Source of the DNA: Argopecten irradians
Taxonomy: Eukaryota > Mollusca > Bivalvia > Pectinida > Pectinidae
Length of the DNA: 64,000 nt
Reading direction: 5' to 3'
Assembly (NCBI RefSeq): GCF_041381155.1
Contig: NC_091147.1
Span: 10,686,837 to 10,750,836 of the forward strand
This document shows, piece by piece, positions 62,197-64,000 of the stretch. Within the stretch, counting starts at the first letter, position 1. Each line of letters begins with the position of its first letter. The position numbers were made by a program, and so were the translations under genes. The notes under the pieces were generated by a model. It was given only the letters and a program-made list of their open reading frames with translations. It was not told where the DNA came from and did no database searches.

Positions 62197-63480
62197 ATGT
62201 GCAACAGATGAGGTGGGACTGGTACTGGGTCTTTCGTCATGTGTGGAGCTATTTCTTTGAATGCGTGAACCTGCAATCGAGACAAAAAATCTGCCAAGAT
62301 ATTTCTTTTACCCATTATATGCTCTGCACAGAATAGGACATTCAGCTGTAATGTTTTAACAACTAGTCTACGTACAAGTTTCATGACAACTGAGTCCTTG
62401 CTTGTATGTTTATTCAATATAGAAACAGCTGCATTGTCACTGTGAAACAGTATGCATTTGTTCTTCAAATCGTCGCCCCATATTTCTACTGCTATGACTA
62501 TAGGGAAAAGTTCTTTAATAGTTATATGATGACAGGTCATGTTTGACGGCCATTCCCCATAAAACCACTTATCGTTAAAAACGGCCCCAAAACCTAGTCC
62601 ACTAGCATCAGTATAGAAATGAAGATGATTTGATGTTTCCCATCTATCTGCCAAGATAAGAGAAACCCCATTGAAGGATGCTATGAATTCCTGCCAAGCA
62701 CGAATGTCTAACCTTGCTTCTGTATTCAAAACGAATGCGAAAGTATGGTTTAGTTATTCCTTTGGTAAGGTTGATGAGGCGGCGTAAAAAAGGGCGCCCT
62801 GGAAGTACTACACAGCATGCAAAATTGAGGAGGCCTATCAGAGATTGGAGTTCTTTAAGTGTACCTTTTTTGCGTGAATCAAAGGCTGACAAAAGTGAAT
62901 TAATTTTCTCAACTTTATCGGGTGGTAAACGTGCTTCCATTTGAACTGTATCGATTTCAACTCCCAAAAAGGTTATGACAGTTGTAGGCTGTACTGTTTT
63001 GGTATGTTTGATGGGTATACCTACCCTTTGACATAATGCAAGGAATGACACTAAATCATTTTTACATTTATCCGAATCTGGGGGACCGGCAAATAAAAAA
63101 TCATCTAGTACATGCACTTCGCCTGCAGCTTGAAAATGGTTGGACATAGACCATTGCAAAGCTGTGCTGAGTTGTTCAAAAAGGTTACAGGATATAGAAC
63201 AGCCCATCGGAAGCACTTTGTCAAAGTAATATTTCCCACCCATTTTCATACCCAAGAGTTCGTAATCATTCGGGGATATGATAAGAATACGAAAGGCATT
63301 TTCAATATCAGTTTTGGCAAGTAATGTCCCAGTCCCAAAATATTTAACCAAACCAATAGCATCTGATATTGTCTGATATTGAACTGATGAATCTTCAGGA
63401 GAAATCCCATCATTTATCGATGATCCCTTAGGGTAGGAAAAGTGATGTATAAGCCTATACTAATTTTTCTCTTTTTTAGG
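62193..63480 (-). pseudogene. Reverse transcriptase/RNase H gene, copy IV
   Basis: RT box VHVLDDFLFAG and RNase H motifs FYTDASGLGFGAVF and ILADFLSRL as in copy III. Broken in a few places. Confidence 0.8.
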
Positions 63481-64000
63481 AACTAAACTCAAAGGAGATA
63501 CCTGAAAATTTGTGAATGGAGGAGAATCATAAGGCCCTGCGATCCTACCTAGTGATACTTCTTTGTCAATTGTCTGTTTCAGAATAACAGGATTTTGTTT
63601 TGCTGATTTGAGGTTTCTAGATTCACGAAAACTTCTTTCACCCTGATGTTGTAATGAAAATCCCTGTTCAAAACCTTTTTGTAAGCTCATCAATCTATTA
63701 GAGTCATACCCTCCCAAATACTGTTTTAATATATCAAACTTTACTGGCGTAGGAAGGTTATGAACTGTTTCCCGGACGACCCCTGGGATTGTTTGTGGCG
63801 TTATGTCTGCCTGAGGTGTTTGTTTGGGAGGTTCCGGTGTTGCCCTGAGTGTTTGGTGAAGTCCCATTGTTTGGGTTAATGGATGATTTGTTTTGGTGTT
63901 TGTTGCCCTGCACCCTACATTGTCTGACGTGGTGGTTACCCCCACATTTGGCACAGACATGAAGGAACCTGCACTGTGACCCATAGTTGCATGAACCGGT
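63480..64000 (-). pseudogene. gag-like gene, copy IV (partial, at window edge)
   Basis: C-terminal part only: Thr/Pro-rich stretch (PEPPKQTPQADITPQTIPGV) and RSFRESRNLKSAKQNPV, collinear with the other copies. Upstream part lies beyond the window. Confidence 0.7.

Larger units (their letters stand above)
60244..64000 (-). mobile_element. Ngaro-like tyrosine-recombinase retrotransposon, copy IV (cut by window end)
   Basis: Hairpin cluster, tyrosine recombinase, RT/RNase H and part of the gag-like gene in the same order and orientation as copy III; it runs off the window. A few breaks are visible. Confidence 0.85.

Overview
This is a eukaryotic, intron-rich, AT-rich window, most likely from a mollusc and probably a bivalve. 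The evidence is a long multi-exon secreted/receptor-type gene with small phase-consistent exons, tRNA-derived SINEs, Tx1/L1-like LINEs, several fold-back/TIR elements, a roughly 160-bp tandem repeat of a type common in bivalve genomes, and a large block of tyrosine-recombinase retrotransposons. Nothing prokaryotic was seen. The species cannot be named from the sequence alone.

Positions 1-34,490 are dominated by one host gene on the minus strand. A TATA box at about 34,481-34,489 precedes an exon coding for a signal peptide (34,366-34,441). At least 14 more exons follow, down to position 1,215, and a further exon may lie at 199-308. The predicted protein (at least about 760 residues) is built from two copies of the same 7-exon module: an SRCR-like domain split over two exons, then a YWTD/LDLR-class-B-like beta-propeller over four exons, then a linker exon. 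The intron phases in the two modules correspond (1-2, 2-1, 1-1, 1-2, 2-1, 1-2, 2-1), so the gene grew by exact tandem duplication of a symmetric 1-1 exon cassette. One intron seems to use a GC donor. Two exons of the first module do not keep frame as written, which means either draft-assembly indels or real damage.

The introns of this gene hold three LINE remnants (4.3-5.4 kb; 11.4-14.95 kb; 26.4-27.5 kb), a decayed Ty3/gypsy-like LTR element (about 16.2-20.63 kb, minus strand) with a tRNA-derived SINE inserted in it, and several small TIR or fold-back elements. Upstream of the gene (34.5-40.4 kb) there is no coding sequence. That stretch holds a full SINE, the roughly 160-bp tandem repeat and an LTR-like segment.

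From 40,433 to the window end is a head-to-tail array of Ngaro-like (DIRS-order) tyrosine-recombinase retrotransposons, all on the minus strand: a partial copy I, full-length copies II and III (about 7.5-7.6 kb each) and a partial copy IV. In sense order each copy is: about 460-bp terminal direct repeat, SGNH-hydrolase gene, 63-bp minisatellite, gag-like gene with CCCH plus zinc-knuckle motifs, reverse transcriptase/RNase H, tyrosine recombinase, a cluster of five small hairpins, terminal direct repeat. The hairpins keep an almost invariant loop while at least one has a different but still paired stem. The SGNH gene starts a few bases after the terminal repeat. Splice-site-like motifs in the minisatellite and just before gag suggest how two transcripts might be made. 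These elements are treated here as fossils or near-fossils.
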